From NCBI RefSeq assembly GCF_901875635.1, contig NZ_CABFMN010000134.1, forward strand, positions 1-24,085: DNA of 24,085 nt. Direction: 5' to 3'. Position numbers and translations under genes: made by a program. This document shows positions 8,291 through 16,666 of this stretch, piece by piece. This DNA comes from Xylophilus ampelinus (GTDB lineage Bacteria > Pseudomonadota > Gammaproteobacteria > Burkholderiales > Burkholderiaceae_C). Each line of letters begins with the position of its first letter. Position 1 is the stretch's first letter. Under the pieces are notes generated by a model. The model was not told the DNA's origin. It worked only from the letters and a program-made list of their open reading frames with translations, and searched no databases.

Positions 8291-11200
8291 GGCCGGCTGT
8301 GCAGTTCGTCATAGTTGGTGATGCGCCGCCAGGACAGGCGACCGACCACGCTGGTCTGCTTGAGGTGATCGGAGTCGATGCGGACTCTTCCGGTGCCTCC
8401 TGAGCCCTGGCCGATGATGGTGCCCGTCAACGTCTTGCTGCGCCGGCCTGTGCTGTCGGAGTTCGAGTAGACCGCGCCTGCGTTCAGGACCAGCGGCTCT
8501 CCCATCTGCCCGATCGTCGAGGCCTGGCTGTTGCCTTTGCCCGTGGCGATGCTGAGCACGTACTGGTTCCCGCTGCCCAGTCCGCACGGATCGGTCGCAT
8601 CGGGCGGGATCATGCTGCCGAACACCAGTGTCGTCCCCAGCCCCGCAGCGCTGCTGACCTGGCGCTCGCCGCGTGCGAGGAAGTCGAAATGCCATCCCGA
8701 GCGCTGCGTGTTGTCGGCGTCGCTGGTCGCATGGCCCCAGAGGAAGTCGGGCACGCTGACCGACCCATTGGCGGCGACTGTCCCGCGCGCCAGTCGGCCC
8801 CGGCCGGCAATGCCTGCGCCGCTTTCGGTGGTCGAACGGTCGTCGTCGTAGAGGGCATAGACCGACTGCGCCTGGGTACCGGCGCTGACTTCGTTGTCGG
8901 CGGCTTCGAGGTACTTCCCGGTGCCAAAGGACACGATCACGCTGCCAGCGGGACCGGAGATGAGGCTGGGCTGCATGGAGATCGGTTGGCGCACGCCCAG
9001 TGCGTCCTTGGCCACGTACAGGGGCAGCGGTTCATCGCCACCGACGAAGGGCGAGAGGTACTTGCTTGTCCATTGCGCCTGCGAGGTGGGCAGCGAGAAA
9101 TCGAACTTCCACAGGTTGCCGTGCAAGTCCCCCATGTAGATGCGCTGTACCTCGCCCGCGGCTCCGGAGGTGGCACGGAATTGAACCAAGCCGGGCGCGA
9201 TGCTGGTCGCCACCGTGGCGTTCACCGGCAGCGACAACTTGAAGTAGTTCGTGCCGAGAGCCCAGTTCGCGCCGGTCGGCTTGGACATGTCCAGCAAGAA
9301 CAGGGCAGGCCTGCCGCTCGTGCTGGCATGCCCGTCCGGCGCCGTGTTGTTGACACCGCTCGCCACCACAGCGAACGAGCGGTAGGCCGGCGTGGTGGCG
9401 TTCGGGGCGCTGGTTCGGAAGCGCAGGACCTGGGGCCGCCCGACCACGTTGCCGAGGTCAGCATCGTCGCGGTCGGTGAATTCCCACAGCACCTTGCTGG
9501 CGTCGAAGGCCGCGGGGTTGCTGACGTCCAGCGCATAGACGCCCTGGCCGCCAGCACCCGTGCCGCCCACGAGCACGGTCTTCCAGGTGGAGGTGCTGCC
9601 ACTGATGATTTCGGCCTCGGCCACCCGAGGGGTGGCGTCGACGAAGCTCTGGTGCGCGCTGGTGCCGTAAGTGGGTGAGCTCAAGAGCGACAGGCGCGCG
9701 CCCATCCAGCTCGGGATGTATGCGAAGAATTCCGCGCCCGTAGCGGCATCGAATGCGTGGAGCATGCCGTCGTTGGCTCCGGCATACACCGCGGCTGGCC
9801 GGCCCTTGTAGTTGTCGTAGAAGCTGCGGTAGGCCTCGGTGCTGTGGCTCGGCGACGGCGCGCCCGCATAGACCACGCCGGAATTGATCACGTCGCCCAG
9901 GCGGCTGGCGCGTTGGCGGAACAAGATGCCTTCGTCGCTTCGTACGCCGCGGATGAAATCCAGCCGCTTCTTGCCCAGGCCGTCGGCGGGGCTGCCGGGG
10001 GCAGGCCGATCCAGTTGGCCTTTCAGGAACGCTTCAGTGTTGGCAGCATCGCTTTCGATCTGGTTCCAACGCAGTTCGGTCGCGGCGCCTGCGCTGCGGT
10101 CCAACTTTCCGACGAAGATCTTGCGGAGATCCGGGTTCGCCGAGTCCATGCGCGACGCAGCCGACCACAGCGGCGTGCTGCCCACGTCGATGGTGCTGTC
10201 GCTGTTCACTGAGAGGGGTTTGGCAACCACGTCGCCGCTCCATCGGTCCGGCTTGAAGCTGGCTTGGTAGATCGTCGCGCCACCGGGGCCGACTTCCTGC
10301 GCCGATACCGAGCCGCCTGCAATGCTGTTGCCGCTGCTCGCGATGTTGGCAAACATCTCGTCCAGGCCATCGAGTATCAGCTGCGGGCTACTGGCCAGAT
10401 AGAAGGTTTGCGCGTCGCCGCGAGGCGTGCCGGGGCGTTCCCATCCGCCGTTGTCGATCGTCGTGCCATCGCTGGCCAGGAAAGGATTGCCGAAACCAGA
10501 ACTGTCCTTGAAGCCGCCGTACTTGGCCGCGAGGAAATACTTGCTGCGCATGCGGTTGGTGTTGTCGCTTCCGCCCAGTTCGTTGCGGTTCTCGTCCACG
10601 TCCAGCGCATAGGTCTTCACACGCATGCCCGGGCGCTGCTTGCTTGGCCCGGCGCCAGCGGTCCATTGCGCGCCCCGGATATCGTGCGTGTTCGCCCAGT
10701 ACGCCATGCCGGCGAGGTAATAGTTGGTCCGATTGCCGTAGACCTGATCGCCCAACCCGGCCAGAAAGTCGAATGCCCGCTCCGGGGATGTGGACGCGTT
10801 GGGATTCATGGCGATGCGTGAGGTGCCGTCGGCGTCGGGGTAGGAGAGGCTCGCGTTGCTTGCGAGACTGCCAACGACATTGGTCCAGAATCTGAAGTCC
10901 GGTTCATTGCCCGCAGGGTTGGCCGGCCTTGCCGTATCGGCGCCATCCGCAATGGTGTTGCCGGGGATGTACTTGTCATAGTGCGTGTTGACATCTCCGA
11001 TGGCGATGATGTTGTTCTTCAGGCAAGCGTAGTTCCTGCTGGGTGAGCCGTTGGCATGGGGGTCGGTCCAATTGGTGTAAACCGGGAAGCCGTCCTTCAT
11101 CGCATCGGTCATTCCGGCGGTCGCTTCTGGCGTGGGCGGCAGCCCCTGCAGGTAGCGCAGGCTCTCGTAGTACAGCTCGTTGATGGGATCGTATGTCTTG

Positions 11201-12357
11201 TAGGTGCCGGCAACGGCGCCGGTGCGGCCGAAGCGATTGAGGTAGTTGATGACGCCGCTGATGCCTTCGGTCGCACCTTCGGGGTTGTCGACCAGTACTC
11301 CGGTGTCGGCGTTCCATTCCGCCACGGGGTTGGTGGTGGCCAATGGGGCGCCGTTGGCGTCGAAGCCCTTGGGCCCGACGTATTTCATCGGCGCACGAAG
11401 CACGCCTCCGTACCGATAGATGTTCTGATCCATCAAGTAGCCGAACGCCGCCACGCGGATGCGGTCGCTGTACTTCTGGATGTTGCCCACGGGCTTGTAC
11501 TTGCCGTTCGGGTAGCGCTGGCACAGCTTGCTGCGCGGATCCAGCAGAACGCCGGACCTGTCGGAATCGCAGACCCTGACACGCGCATAGAAGAAGTTGT
11601 CGCTGGTCAGAGCAGTGCTCCCCTGCCGGGGAGAGCTCACCCCCAGGTTGGAGTTGTTGCCAGGAGCAACGCAGGATCCAGTGGCCGACGTGCCAAAGTG
11701 CACGCGATCCAGGCAGTTGGCGACGTAGATGGTGCTGGTCCAATTGCCCCTCAGGCTCGACGGCACGGCATCGGCTGCCTCTGCGGCCGGGAGCCTCTTT
11801 GAGACGAAATTGCTGTTCCAGAACCCAGCGGGCAGGACTGCACGCTGCAGCACGGTGAGGTCGGGCTCGTCCACGATCCGGTCGCCGCCCGACAGACCAA
11901 GGCGAAGCGCGTCGATGGCGGAGCCGGTTGCCCAGTTCATGAAATTGCCGCTGAATCCCGAGCCGCCACACCCGTGGTTCGTGGCCATGCCGGTCCGATC
12001 GAACCGGCGCCGGCTGGCGTTTGCATCGTTGACGTAGCTGTAGCAGCTGTTCGCGTCGAAGTACCCCAGGTACTCCTTCGTGATGGTGTAGTCGGTGCCT
12101 CCCGTGTACATGGCCCCTACCGTCGGAAACTCGACAGACAGCGCCAACGTCAGCGTTGGCTTCTCCCCAGCGCCAGCCGCGTAGAGCGGCTCCGACGACA
12201 GCGCGGTCAACTTGAATGTCGAGATGTTCTGTCCGGTCGCGACCAGGGCCGTTGCAACAGCGGCGGTGCACAGGCCCGCGGCAAATGCGATGGTTCGGAC
12301 GCGCAGGCCAGCAATCGTGCGCCGCACGGGCAGCCACTTGCCCTCTGTTGTCTGCAT
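8287..12357 (-). CDS. pilY1: PilY1/PilC-family pilus tip adhesin
   Basis: A 1356-residue secreted protein, longer than Pseudomonas PilY1 (about 1160). A signal-peptide-like segment covers residues about 15-42. The middle has the PilY1-type NNIIAIGDVNTHYDKY and KYFLAAKYGGF segments. The C-terminal beta-propeller carries VYAGANDGMLHAFDAATG (about residue 853 on) and FTDRDDADLG (about 959-968), both family hallmarks. DVDENRN near residue 583 could bind calcium. I see no DxSxS metal site of a von Willebrand A domain, which the Pseudomonas protein has at its N-terminus. PilY1 proteins sit at the pilus tip with the minor pilins, promote extension and surface contact, and can feed surface sensing. 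The gene starts 5 bp after pilX and its stop overlaps the pilE-like start. Confidence 0.95.
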   Translation of the reverse strand: MQTTEGKWLPVRRTIAGLRVRTIAFAAGLCTAAVATALVATGQNISTFKLTALSSEPLYAAGAGEKPTLTLALSVEFPTVGAMYTGGTDYTITKEYLGYFDANSCYSYVNDANASRRRFDRTGMATNHGCGGSGFSGNFMNWATGSAIDALRLGLSGGDRIVDEPDLTVLQRAVLPAGFWNSNFVSKRLPAAEAADAVPSSLRGNWTSTIYVANCLDRVHFGTSATGSCVAPGNNSNLGVSSPRQGSTALTSDNFFYARVRVCDSDRSGVLLDPRSKLCQRYPNGKYKPVGNIQKYSDRIRVAAFGYLMDQNIYRYGGVLRAPMKYVGPKGFDANGAPLATTNPVAEWNADTGVLVDNPEGATEGISGVINYLNRFGRTGAVAGTYKTYDPINELYYESLRYLQGLPPTPEATAGMTDAMKDGFPVYTNWTDPHANGSPSRNYACLKNNIIAIGDVNTHYDKYIPGNTIADGADTARPANPAGNEPDFRFWTNVVGSLASNASLSYPDADGTSRIAMNPNASTSPERAFDFLAGLGDQVYGNRTNYYLAGMAYWANTHDIRGAQWTAGAGPSKQRPGMRVKTYALDVDENRNELGGSDNTNRMRSKYFLAAKYGGFKDSSGFGNPFLASDGTTIDNGGWERPGTPRGDAQTFYLASSPQLILDGLDEMFANIASSGNSIAGGSVSAQEVGPGGATIYQASFKPDRWSGDVVAKPLSVNSDSTIDVGSTPLWSAASRMDSANPDLRKIFVGKLDRSAGAATELRWNQIESDAANTEAFLKGQLDRPAPGSPADGLGKKRLDFIRGVRSDEGILFRQRASRLGDVINSGVVYAGAPSPSHSTEAYRSFYDNYKGRPAAVYAGANDGMLHAFDAATGAEFFAYIPSWMGARLSLLSSPTYGTSAHQSFVDATPRVAEAEIISGSTSTWKTVLVGGTGAGGQGVYALDVSNPAAFDASKVLWEFTDRDDADLGNVVGRPQVLRFRTSAPNATTPAYRSFAVVASGVNNTAPDGHASTSGRPALFLLDMSKPTGANWALGTNYFKLSLPVNATVATSIAPGLVQFRATSGAAGEVQRIYMGDLHGNLWKFDFSLPTSQAQWTSKYLSPFVGGDEPLPLYVAKDALGVRQPISMQPSLISGPAGSVIVSFGTGKYLEAADNEVSAGTQAQSVYALYDDDRSTTESGAGIAGRGRLARGTVAANGSVSVPDFLWGHATSDADNTQRSGWHFDFLARGERQVSSAAGLGTTLVFGSMIPPDATDPCGLGSGNQYVLSIATGKGNSQASTIGQMGEPLVLNAGAVYSNSDSTGRRSKTLTGTIIGQGSGGTGRVRIDSDHLKQTSVVGRLSWRRITNYDELHSRP

Positions 12358-12362
12358 TGTTC

Positions 12363-13001
12363 CTATTCCTTTCGATAGATCATCTGAACCACCGCCTGGA
12401 TATCGGGCCGCGGGCCAAAGCCCATCGCCGTGACGCGATAGACAGGCTTGGGGGCGGCGGCTTGGGCATCCAGGAACTGGCCCGCATCGGCATCGGGCAG
12501 CACTTCAATGAGGTAGCGAGGCTTCCTGGCTGGCATCAAGCCAAGACCGTCGCCGGAGAGCGCCGCTTCGAAGGTGCGCTGGGTGAAATCACCGAACGCG
12601 GCGGAACGGGCTGAACTGCTGCTGTCCGTGAAATCGACGGCAAGCCAGACAGGCTTGCCGGTGTCCGACGGCAGACACAGGCCTTTGCGGTGACCGTCGC
12701 CGGCGCTGCCGCAGCCGGGCAGGAAGTCCATCCGGTTGGCGGCAGTGAAAATGCTCATCCGCGTCGCAGTGCCGGGGCCTCGCATGTCGTATTCGGCATC
12801 GGCCAACGCCGCGTCGGCCGACTGGAGCGCGATCTGGATGTCGCGTTCGTTGCGGGCGCCGCGTTCGCCGAGCGTGGAGATTTGCACGGCGAGCAGTCCG
12901 AGCAGTGAGGCCACAAGCATGATCACCATCACTGCGATCAGCGAGACGCCACGCTGTGGCCGTGGCCTGTATCGAGCCTCGAGATCCAGGGGCCGTCGCA
13001 T
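12363..13001 (-). CDS. pilX: PilX-type minor pilin
   Basis: A 212-residue prepilin-like protein. An 18-residue Arg/Pro-rich leader ends in Gly18, followed by VSLIAVMVIMLVASLLGLLA. Mature position 5 is Ala, not Glu, as is usual in PilX and the related GspK tip subunits; a subunit without Glu5 fits best at the very tip of the fibre. The start codon shares one base with the pilW stop (TGATG, 12999-13003), so the longer open frame upstream is rejected. pilY1 follows after 5 bp. Together with PilV, PilW and PilE it is expected to form the complex that primes pilus assembly and carries PilY1. Confidence 0.88.
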   Translation of the reverse strand: MRRPLDLEARYRPRPQRGVSLIAVMVIMLVASLLGLLAVQISTLGERGARNERDIQIALQSADAALADAEYDMRGPGTATRMSIFTAANRMDFLPGCGSAGDGHRKGLCLPSDTGKPVWLAVDFTDSSSSARSAAFGDFTQRTFEAALSGDGLGLMPARKPRYLIEVLPDADAGQFLDAQAAAPKPVYRVTAMGFGPRPDIQAVVQMIYRKE

Positions 13002-13999
13002 CAGTGGACCTGCGGGTTGTGAAGGTGGACGGTGAAGCTCACTGCCTGTCGCAGCCGCCCGTCGGCGGGCACGGCCAACGCCGTGCCGGGATCGGCGGCG
13101 CTGCTGTAGCCGCCGACGCCGAAGGGGTACTTGGTGGTGGCGACGGAGTCCTGTGCCGAGTTCGCGGGGCCGCGCAGGACCAGGCCGATCTTGATGGCGC
13201 GTACGCGCTCCCAATTGGCCTTGGTGGCTTCCGCATTGCCTGGCACATCCAACTGATCGGCGCGCAGGTAGCGATCCACGACGCTGTCGGCCGCCGCCAT
13301 CGGCTTGCCGGGATCGACCCCGTCCACGCCGTAGAGCACCTGGAAGCTTTCAACGCCGGAGACGAGCGGCACCATTGCGAAGCGGTTTTCTCCCTTGCTG
13401 TTGGTGCCATTCGCATGGCACATGAGGGTGGGTTCTCCGGTGTTCGTGTCGACCCGAACGAAAAATATGCTGGTGATGACATCGGAAGCATCTGCCGGCA
13501 CCGTCGGCTCGGCGCTACCTCGGCAATTTGTCGTCACGCCATCGGCCTCTTTAGCGTTCCTGGCTGCAGCCTGAGCGCGGACGATCAGGACATCGCTTCC
13601 GTTCTTGCAGGCAGTGCCGGAGGCGCCCGGACAACTGCTGCGGCTGCCGTTGACCGAAAAGGGATCGACGACGGGTGAGTCCGGGATCTGAGCATCGTTG
13701 TAGCCTTGCACCATGGGAAGAGCGGCTGCAGCCTTGGCCACCTTGAACTGGCCGGTGGTGGTGCCCGTGGCAAACGCGACGTCGAGGAAGCCGGTCTGTG
13801 CGATCGTCCTGCGCAGAATCTCGGTCGTGAAGCGCGTGTTCTCGTCCAGCTGACTGACCGCGTCGACGGTCGAAAAGCCGCGGCGGGCTACGGCCAGCGC
13901 GGCCACGGCGGCGGTCATGATCACCAGCGTCAGGGCGAGAGCCACGAGAAGTTCGACAAGGGTGAAGCCTCGTTGCCGCAGACGACGAAGGCCCTTCAT
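13001..13999 (-). CDS. pilW: PilW-type minor pilin
   Basis: A 332-residue prepilin with an 11-residue basic leader ending in Gly11, then FTLVELLVALALTLVIMTAAVAALA, with Glu5 of the mature protein present. The large globular part and the distal DVITSIFFVRVDT and GVESFQVLYGVD segments fit PilW, the largest of the minor pilins. It contains several cysteines (for example SSCPG, TACKN, TNCRG, LMCHA) that could stabilise the head in the periplasm. The start at ATG 13999 overlaps the pilV stop (ATGA) and the stop overlaps pilX (TGATG). A longer upstream frame has no prepilin features and is not used. Confidence 0.9.
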   Translation of the reverse strand: MKGLRRLRQRGFTLVELLVALALTLVIMTAAVAALAVARRGFSTVDAVSQLDENTRFTTEILRRTIAQTGFLDVAFATGTTTGQFKVAKAAAALPMVQGYNDAQIPDSPVVDPFSVNGSRSSCPGASGTACKNGSDVLIVRAQAAARNAKEADGVTTNCRGSAEPTVPADASDVITSIFFVRVDTNTGEPTLMCHANGTNSKGENRFAMVPLVSGVESFQVLYGVDGVDPGKPMAAADSVVDRYLRADQLDVPGNAEATKANWERVRAIKIGLVLRGPANSAQDSVATTKYPFGVGGYSSAADPGTALAVPADGRLRQAVSFTVHLHNPQVH

Positions 14000-14598
14000 T
14001 GCGTATTCCCAGGCGTGATGGGCAAGATCACATGCGGCCGTGAACTCGCGTCGCTCACCTGCTCGAAAGCGTCCGATGCAGAGGCGGACCGCCGGGTCTT
14101 GCCGCGTGTCCACCCCAACTTCACCTGGACCAAGCCGGTGTTGCCGTTCGACGTGCACGGCCATTGGGGCAGGCCTTCGGCGTCATACGGGCTGGCATCG
14201 AAGCAGACCACCACGCGAGCGCCCGGCAGCTGTGCCAGCACCTGCGTGAGCCACTGCTGCATGTCGTAGCGGGCGGCATCCAGCGGGGCTGCACAGCCCT
14301 GGATGCAATCCACCTCCCGTGCCGGCGCGGGGCCACGGAAATCGGCTTGAAGATAGGGGTTGGCGGTTGCGCTGACTTGCGTCGCAACCTGCTTGTTGCC
14401 GCGCATGAGCTCGGCAAGTTCGCTGGCAAGCCGGACGCCCACCGATTGCAGGCGAGCTTCTCGATGCGCATTCAAGGCGGCGGTCTGCAAGCCCACCATT
14501 CCCAACACGCCGAACGAAAGCACCACGATGGCGACAAGGACCTCGAGCAGAGTGAACCCTGCCGCAACGCCCTCCCGAGCGCCTGCAGCCACATGCAT
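13996..14598 (-). CDS. pilV: PilV-type minor pilin
   Basis: A 200-residue prepilin with a 14-residue leader ending in Gly14, then FTLLEVLVAIVVLSFGVLGMVGLQ, the characteristic PilV N-terminus with Glu5. It is the first gene of the minor-pilin operon. A strong Shine-Dalgarno AAGGGAG (14605-14611) lies upstream of ATG 14598; the same sequence is partly enclosed by a small hairpin (CTTCC...GGAAG), which could modulate initiation. The 139-bp gap after nrdR contains a 9-bp perfect hairpin but no promoter I would call with confidence. In this family PilV joins PilW, PilX and PilE in a core minor-pilin complex. Confidence 0.92.
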   Translation of the reverse strand: MHVAAGAREGVAAGFTLLEVLVAIVVLSFGVLGMVGLQTAALNAHREARLQSVGVRLASELAELMRGNKQVATQVSATANPYLQADFRGPAPAREVDCIQGCAAPLDAARYDMQQWLTQVLAQLPGARVVVCFDASPYDAEGLPQWPCTSNGNTGLVQVKLGWTRGKTRRSASASDAFEQVSDASSRPHVILPITPGNTQ

Positions 14599-14686
14599 CT
14601 GAATCTCCCTTCCGGTCTTGGCCGGCAGGAAGATTTTCGAAGCGTGAAGGTGAGCGCGTGCGCCGCTTAACCGGAAAGGCGCGCCG

Positions 14687-14710
14687 TTGAGCGGCCTAGA
14701 CGCCGCTCAA
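14687..14710. terminator. Hairpin between nrdR and pilV (possible terminator)
   Basis: TTGAGCGGC (14687-14695) and GCCGCTCAA (14702-14710) form a perfect 9-bp stem with a 6-nt loop in the nrdR-pilV gap. Neither side has a T-run, so it is not a standard intrinsic terminator. It may end or stabilise the glyA-nrdR transcript. Confidence 0.4.
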
Positions 14711-14737
14711 ATGTCAGTGGCGTGCTGCAAAGGTTTC

Positions 14738-15181
14738 CTAGATGTCTCGCAGCAACTGCCTGAATTCTTCGACGTCCTCGAAGCTGCGATATACCGAGGC
14801 AAACCGGACGTAAGCGACTTTGTCCAGCTTCTTCAGCTCCCGCATCACCAGTTCGCCCAGCTTGTGAGACGGAATCTCCCGCTGCGCGCTAGCGAGAAGT
14901 TTCTGTTCGATGCGCAGCAGCGCATCATCGATCTGCTCGATGCTCACAGGCCGCTTGCGCAAGGCCAGCATCATCGATGCACGCACCTTGCCGGCGTCGA
15001 AGTCGGCGCGGCTGCCGTCCTTCTTGACGACGACGGGGTAGTTGACGTCAGGCCGCTCGTAGGTCGTGAAGCGCTTGTCGCAGGCGCTGCACTGGCGGCG
15101 GCGGCGCACGAAGTCGCCGTCTTCCGAGACGCGGGTCTCGACGACCTGCGTCTCGGGGTGGCCGCAGAAGGGGCACTTCAT
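14738..15181 (-). CDS. nrdR: NrdR, ribonucleotide reductase repressor
   Basis: A 147-residue NrdR. An N-terminal zinc ribbon has Cys3, Cys6, Cys31 and Cys34 ([10 protein letters not shown] and CSACDKRF). An ATP-cone follows from about residue 49, with [20 protein letters not shown]. NrdR senses ATP and dATP through the cone and represses ribonucleotide reductase genes at paired NrdR boxes when deoxynucleotides are plentiful. It is 22 bp downstream of glyA and almost certainly co-transcribed with it; this pairing is common in Betaproteobacteria and joins one-carbon supply with control of DNA precursors. No NrdR box was recognised in the window. Confidence 0.97.
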   Translation of the reverse strand: MKCPFCGHPETQVVETRVSEDGDFVRRRRQCSACDKRFTTYERPDVNYPVVVKKDGSRADFDAGKVRASMMLALRKRPVSIEQIDDALLRIEQKLLASAQREIPSHKLGELVMRELKKLDKVAYVRFASVYRSFEDVEEFRQLLRDI

Positions 15182-15203
15182 ACCGCTGCGGCCACTCTCG
15201 TGC

Positions 15204-16448
15204 TCAACGGTAGACCGGGAAGCGGCTGGTCAAGGCGTGGACCTTGGCGCGCACCGCGTCGATGTTGGCGGCGTCGCGCGGGTTGTCCAGCACGTCCGCG
15301 ATGAGGTTCGCGGTGATGCGGGCCTCTTCGTCCTTGAAGCCGCGCGTGGTCATGGCCGGCGTGCCGACGCGCACGCCGCTGGTCACCATGGGCTTCTCCG
15401 GATCCTTGGGGATCGCGTTCTTGTTGATGGTCATGTGGGCGCTGCCCAGCACGGCCTCGGCTTCCTTGCCGGTGATGCCCTTGGCGCGCAGGTCGACCAG
15501 CATCACGTGGCTCTGCGTGCCGCCGCTCACGATGCGCAGGCCACGCTCGGTCAGCGTCTTGGCAACGATCTCGGCGTTCTTGACTACCTGTTGCTGGTAG
15601 GTCTTGAACTCGGGCGTCAGCGCTTCCTTGAAGGCCACCGCCTTCGCCGCGATCACGTGCATCAGCGGGCCGCCCTGCAGGCCGGGGAAGATGGCGCTGT
15701 TGATGGCCTTCTCGTGCTGCGACTTCATCAGGATGATGCCGCCGCGCGGGCCGCGCAGACTCTTGTGGGTCGTCGACGTGACGACGTCTGCATGCGGCAC
15801 CGGGTTGGGATACACGCCCGCGGCGATCAGGCCGGCATAGTGCGCCATGTCGACCATGAAGATCGCGCCCACGTCCTTCGCGACCTTGGCGAAGCGTTCG
15901 AAATCGATGTGCAGCGAGTAGGCGGAAGCGCCGGCGATGATGAGCTTGGGATGGTGCTCATGCGCCTTGCGCTCCATCTCTTCGTAGTCCAGCACTTCGT
16001 TGGCGTCGAGGCCATAGCTCACCACGTTGAACCACTTGCCGCTCATGTTCAGCGGCATGCCGTGGGTCAGGTGGCCGCCTTCGGCCAGGCTCATGCCCAT
16101 GATGGTGTCGCCGGGCTTGAGGAAAGCGAGCATCACGGCTTCGTTGGCCGATGCGCCACAGTGGGCCTGCACGTTGGCGGCGTCGGCGCCGAAGAGCTGC
16201 TTGACGCGGTCGATGGCCAGTTGCTCGGCGATGTCGACGAATTCGCAGCCGCCGTAGTAGCGCTTGCCAGGGTAGCCCTCGGCGTACTTGTTGGTGAGCT
16301 GCGAGCCCTGGGCCGCCATGACGGCCGGCGAGGCGTAGTTCTCGCTGGCGATCAGCTCGATGTGATGTTCCTGGCGGGCGTTTTCCTGCTGGATGGCGGC
16401 CCAGATCTCGGGGTCGGTCTGTTTGACCAGGATGTCGCGGTGGTACAT
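15204..16448 (-). CDS. glyA: Serine hydroxymethyltransferase
   Basis: A 414-residue PLP enzyme, close to the E. coli length (417). It interconverts serine plus tetrahydrofolate with glycine plus 5,10-methylene-tetrahydrofolate, the main one-carbon entry for purines, thymidylate and methionine. Key motifs are [25 protein letters not shown] and [14 protein letters not shown], with Lys229 the expected PLP lysine (same number as in E. coli). The start at ATG 16448 has AAGGA upstream. That ribosome binding site can pair with the 3' strand of a ZTP-type riboswitch in the leader, so translation is probably raised when the purine intermediate ZMP/ZTP accumulates. nrdR follows after 22 bp. Confidence 0.98.
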   Translation of the reverse strand: MYHRDILVKQTDPEIWAAIQQENARQEHHIELIASENYASPAVMAAQGSQLTNKYAEGYPGKRYYGGCEFVDIAEQLAIDRVKQLFGADAANVQAHCGASANEAVMLAFLKPGDTIMGMSLAEGGHLTHGMPLNMSGKWFNVVSYGLDANEVLDYEEMERKAHEHHPKLIIAGASAYSLHIDFERFAKVAKDVGAIFMVDMAHYAGLIAAGVYPNPVPHADVVTSTTHKSLRGPRGGIILMKSQHEKAINSAIFPGLQGGPLMHVIAAKAVAFKEALTPEFKTYQQQVVKNAEIVAKTLTERGLRIVSGGTQSHVMLVDLRAKGITGKEAEAVLGSAHMTINKNAIPKDPEKPMVTSGVRVGTPAMTTRGFKDEEARITANLIADVLDNPRDAANIDAVRAKVHALTSRFPVYR

Positions 16449-16493
16449 GGCAGTCCTTCGATGAAGATGGTCCTTGCGGGTTCAAACCAGACA

Positions 16494-16622
16494 AGGGCTG
16501 CCCAGGCGAACGGCTGAACGCCTGCGGAGCAGGCGGTGCGCTTCCCAGTGGTCATTCCACGTCAGCGCAGGCGTCCGTCACCGTGGGTGAGGACGCTGCG
16601 CCTATCGCCAGTCGCGCACGCG
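16494..16622 (-). promoter_or_regulatory. ZTP (pfl) riboswitch in the glyA leader
   Basis: Read on the minus strand, the leader has the three conserved blocks of the ZTP/ZMP riboswitch in order: CGCGACTGGCG (16606-16616), GAATGACCACTGGGAAGCGC (within 16538-16558), and CCGTTCGCCTGGGCAGCC (16496-16513). Variable hairpins fall between them: GCGCAG-CGTCC with GGACG-C-CTGCGC, and CGCCTG-CTCCG-CAGGCG. The class binds ZTP or ZMP, signals of folate one-carbon shortage, and normally controls glyA, purH or folate genes, as here. The downstream segment GCAGCCCTT (16493-16501) can pair with the glyA Shine-Dalgarno region AAGGACTGC (16450-16458) at 8 of 9 positions, so control is probably at translation; no T-run terminator is seen. 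Confidence 0.88.
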
Positions 16623-16655
16623 CTGAGTGTAGCCGAGAGCCTGTATTTCACAGGC
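16618..16655 (-). promoter_or_regulatory. Putative glyA promoter with overlapping inverted repeat
   Basis: On the minus strand a TACACT hexamer (16626-16631) could serve as -10, putting the transcript start at the 5' edge of the riboswitch. The -35 is weak (CTGTGA region). A perfect 6-bp inverted repeat GCCTGT-ATTTC-ACAGGC (16639-16655) covers the -35 area. It could be an operator, or the 3' end of the upstream transglycosylase transcript. Confidence 0.4.
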
Positions 16656-16666
16656 GCAACGCCGGC

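Noticed and set aside
13002..13214. Longer frame upstream of pilX
   Set aside because: It overlaps pilW, lacks a prepilin leader, and the TGATG stop-start overlap marks the real start.
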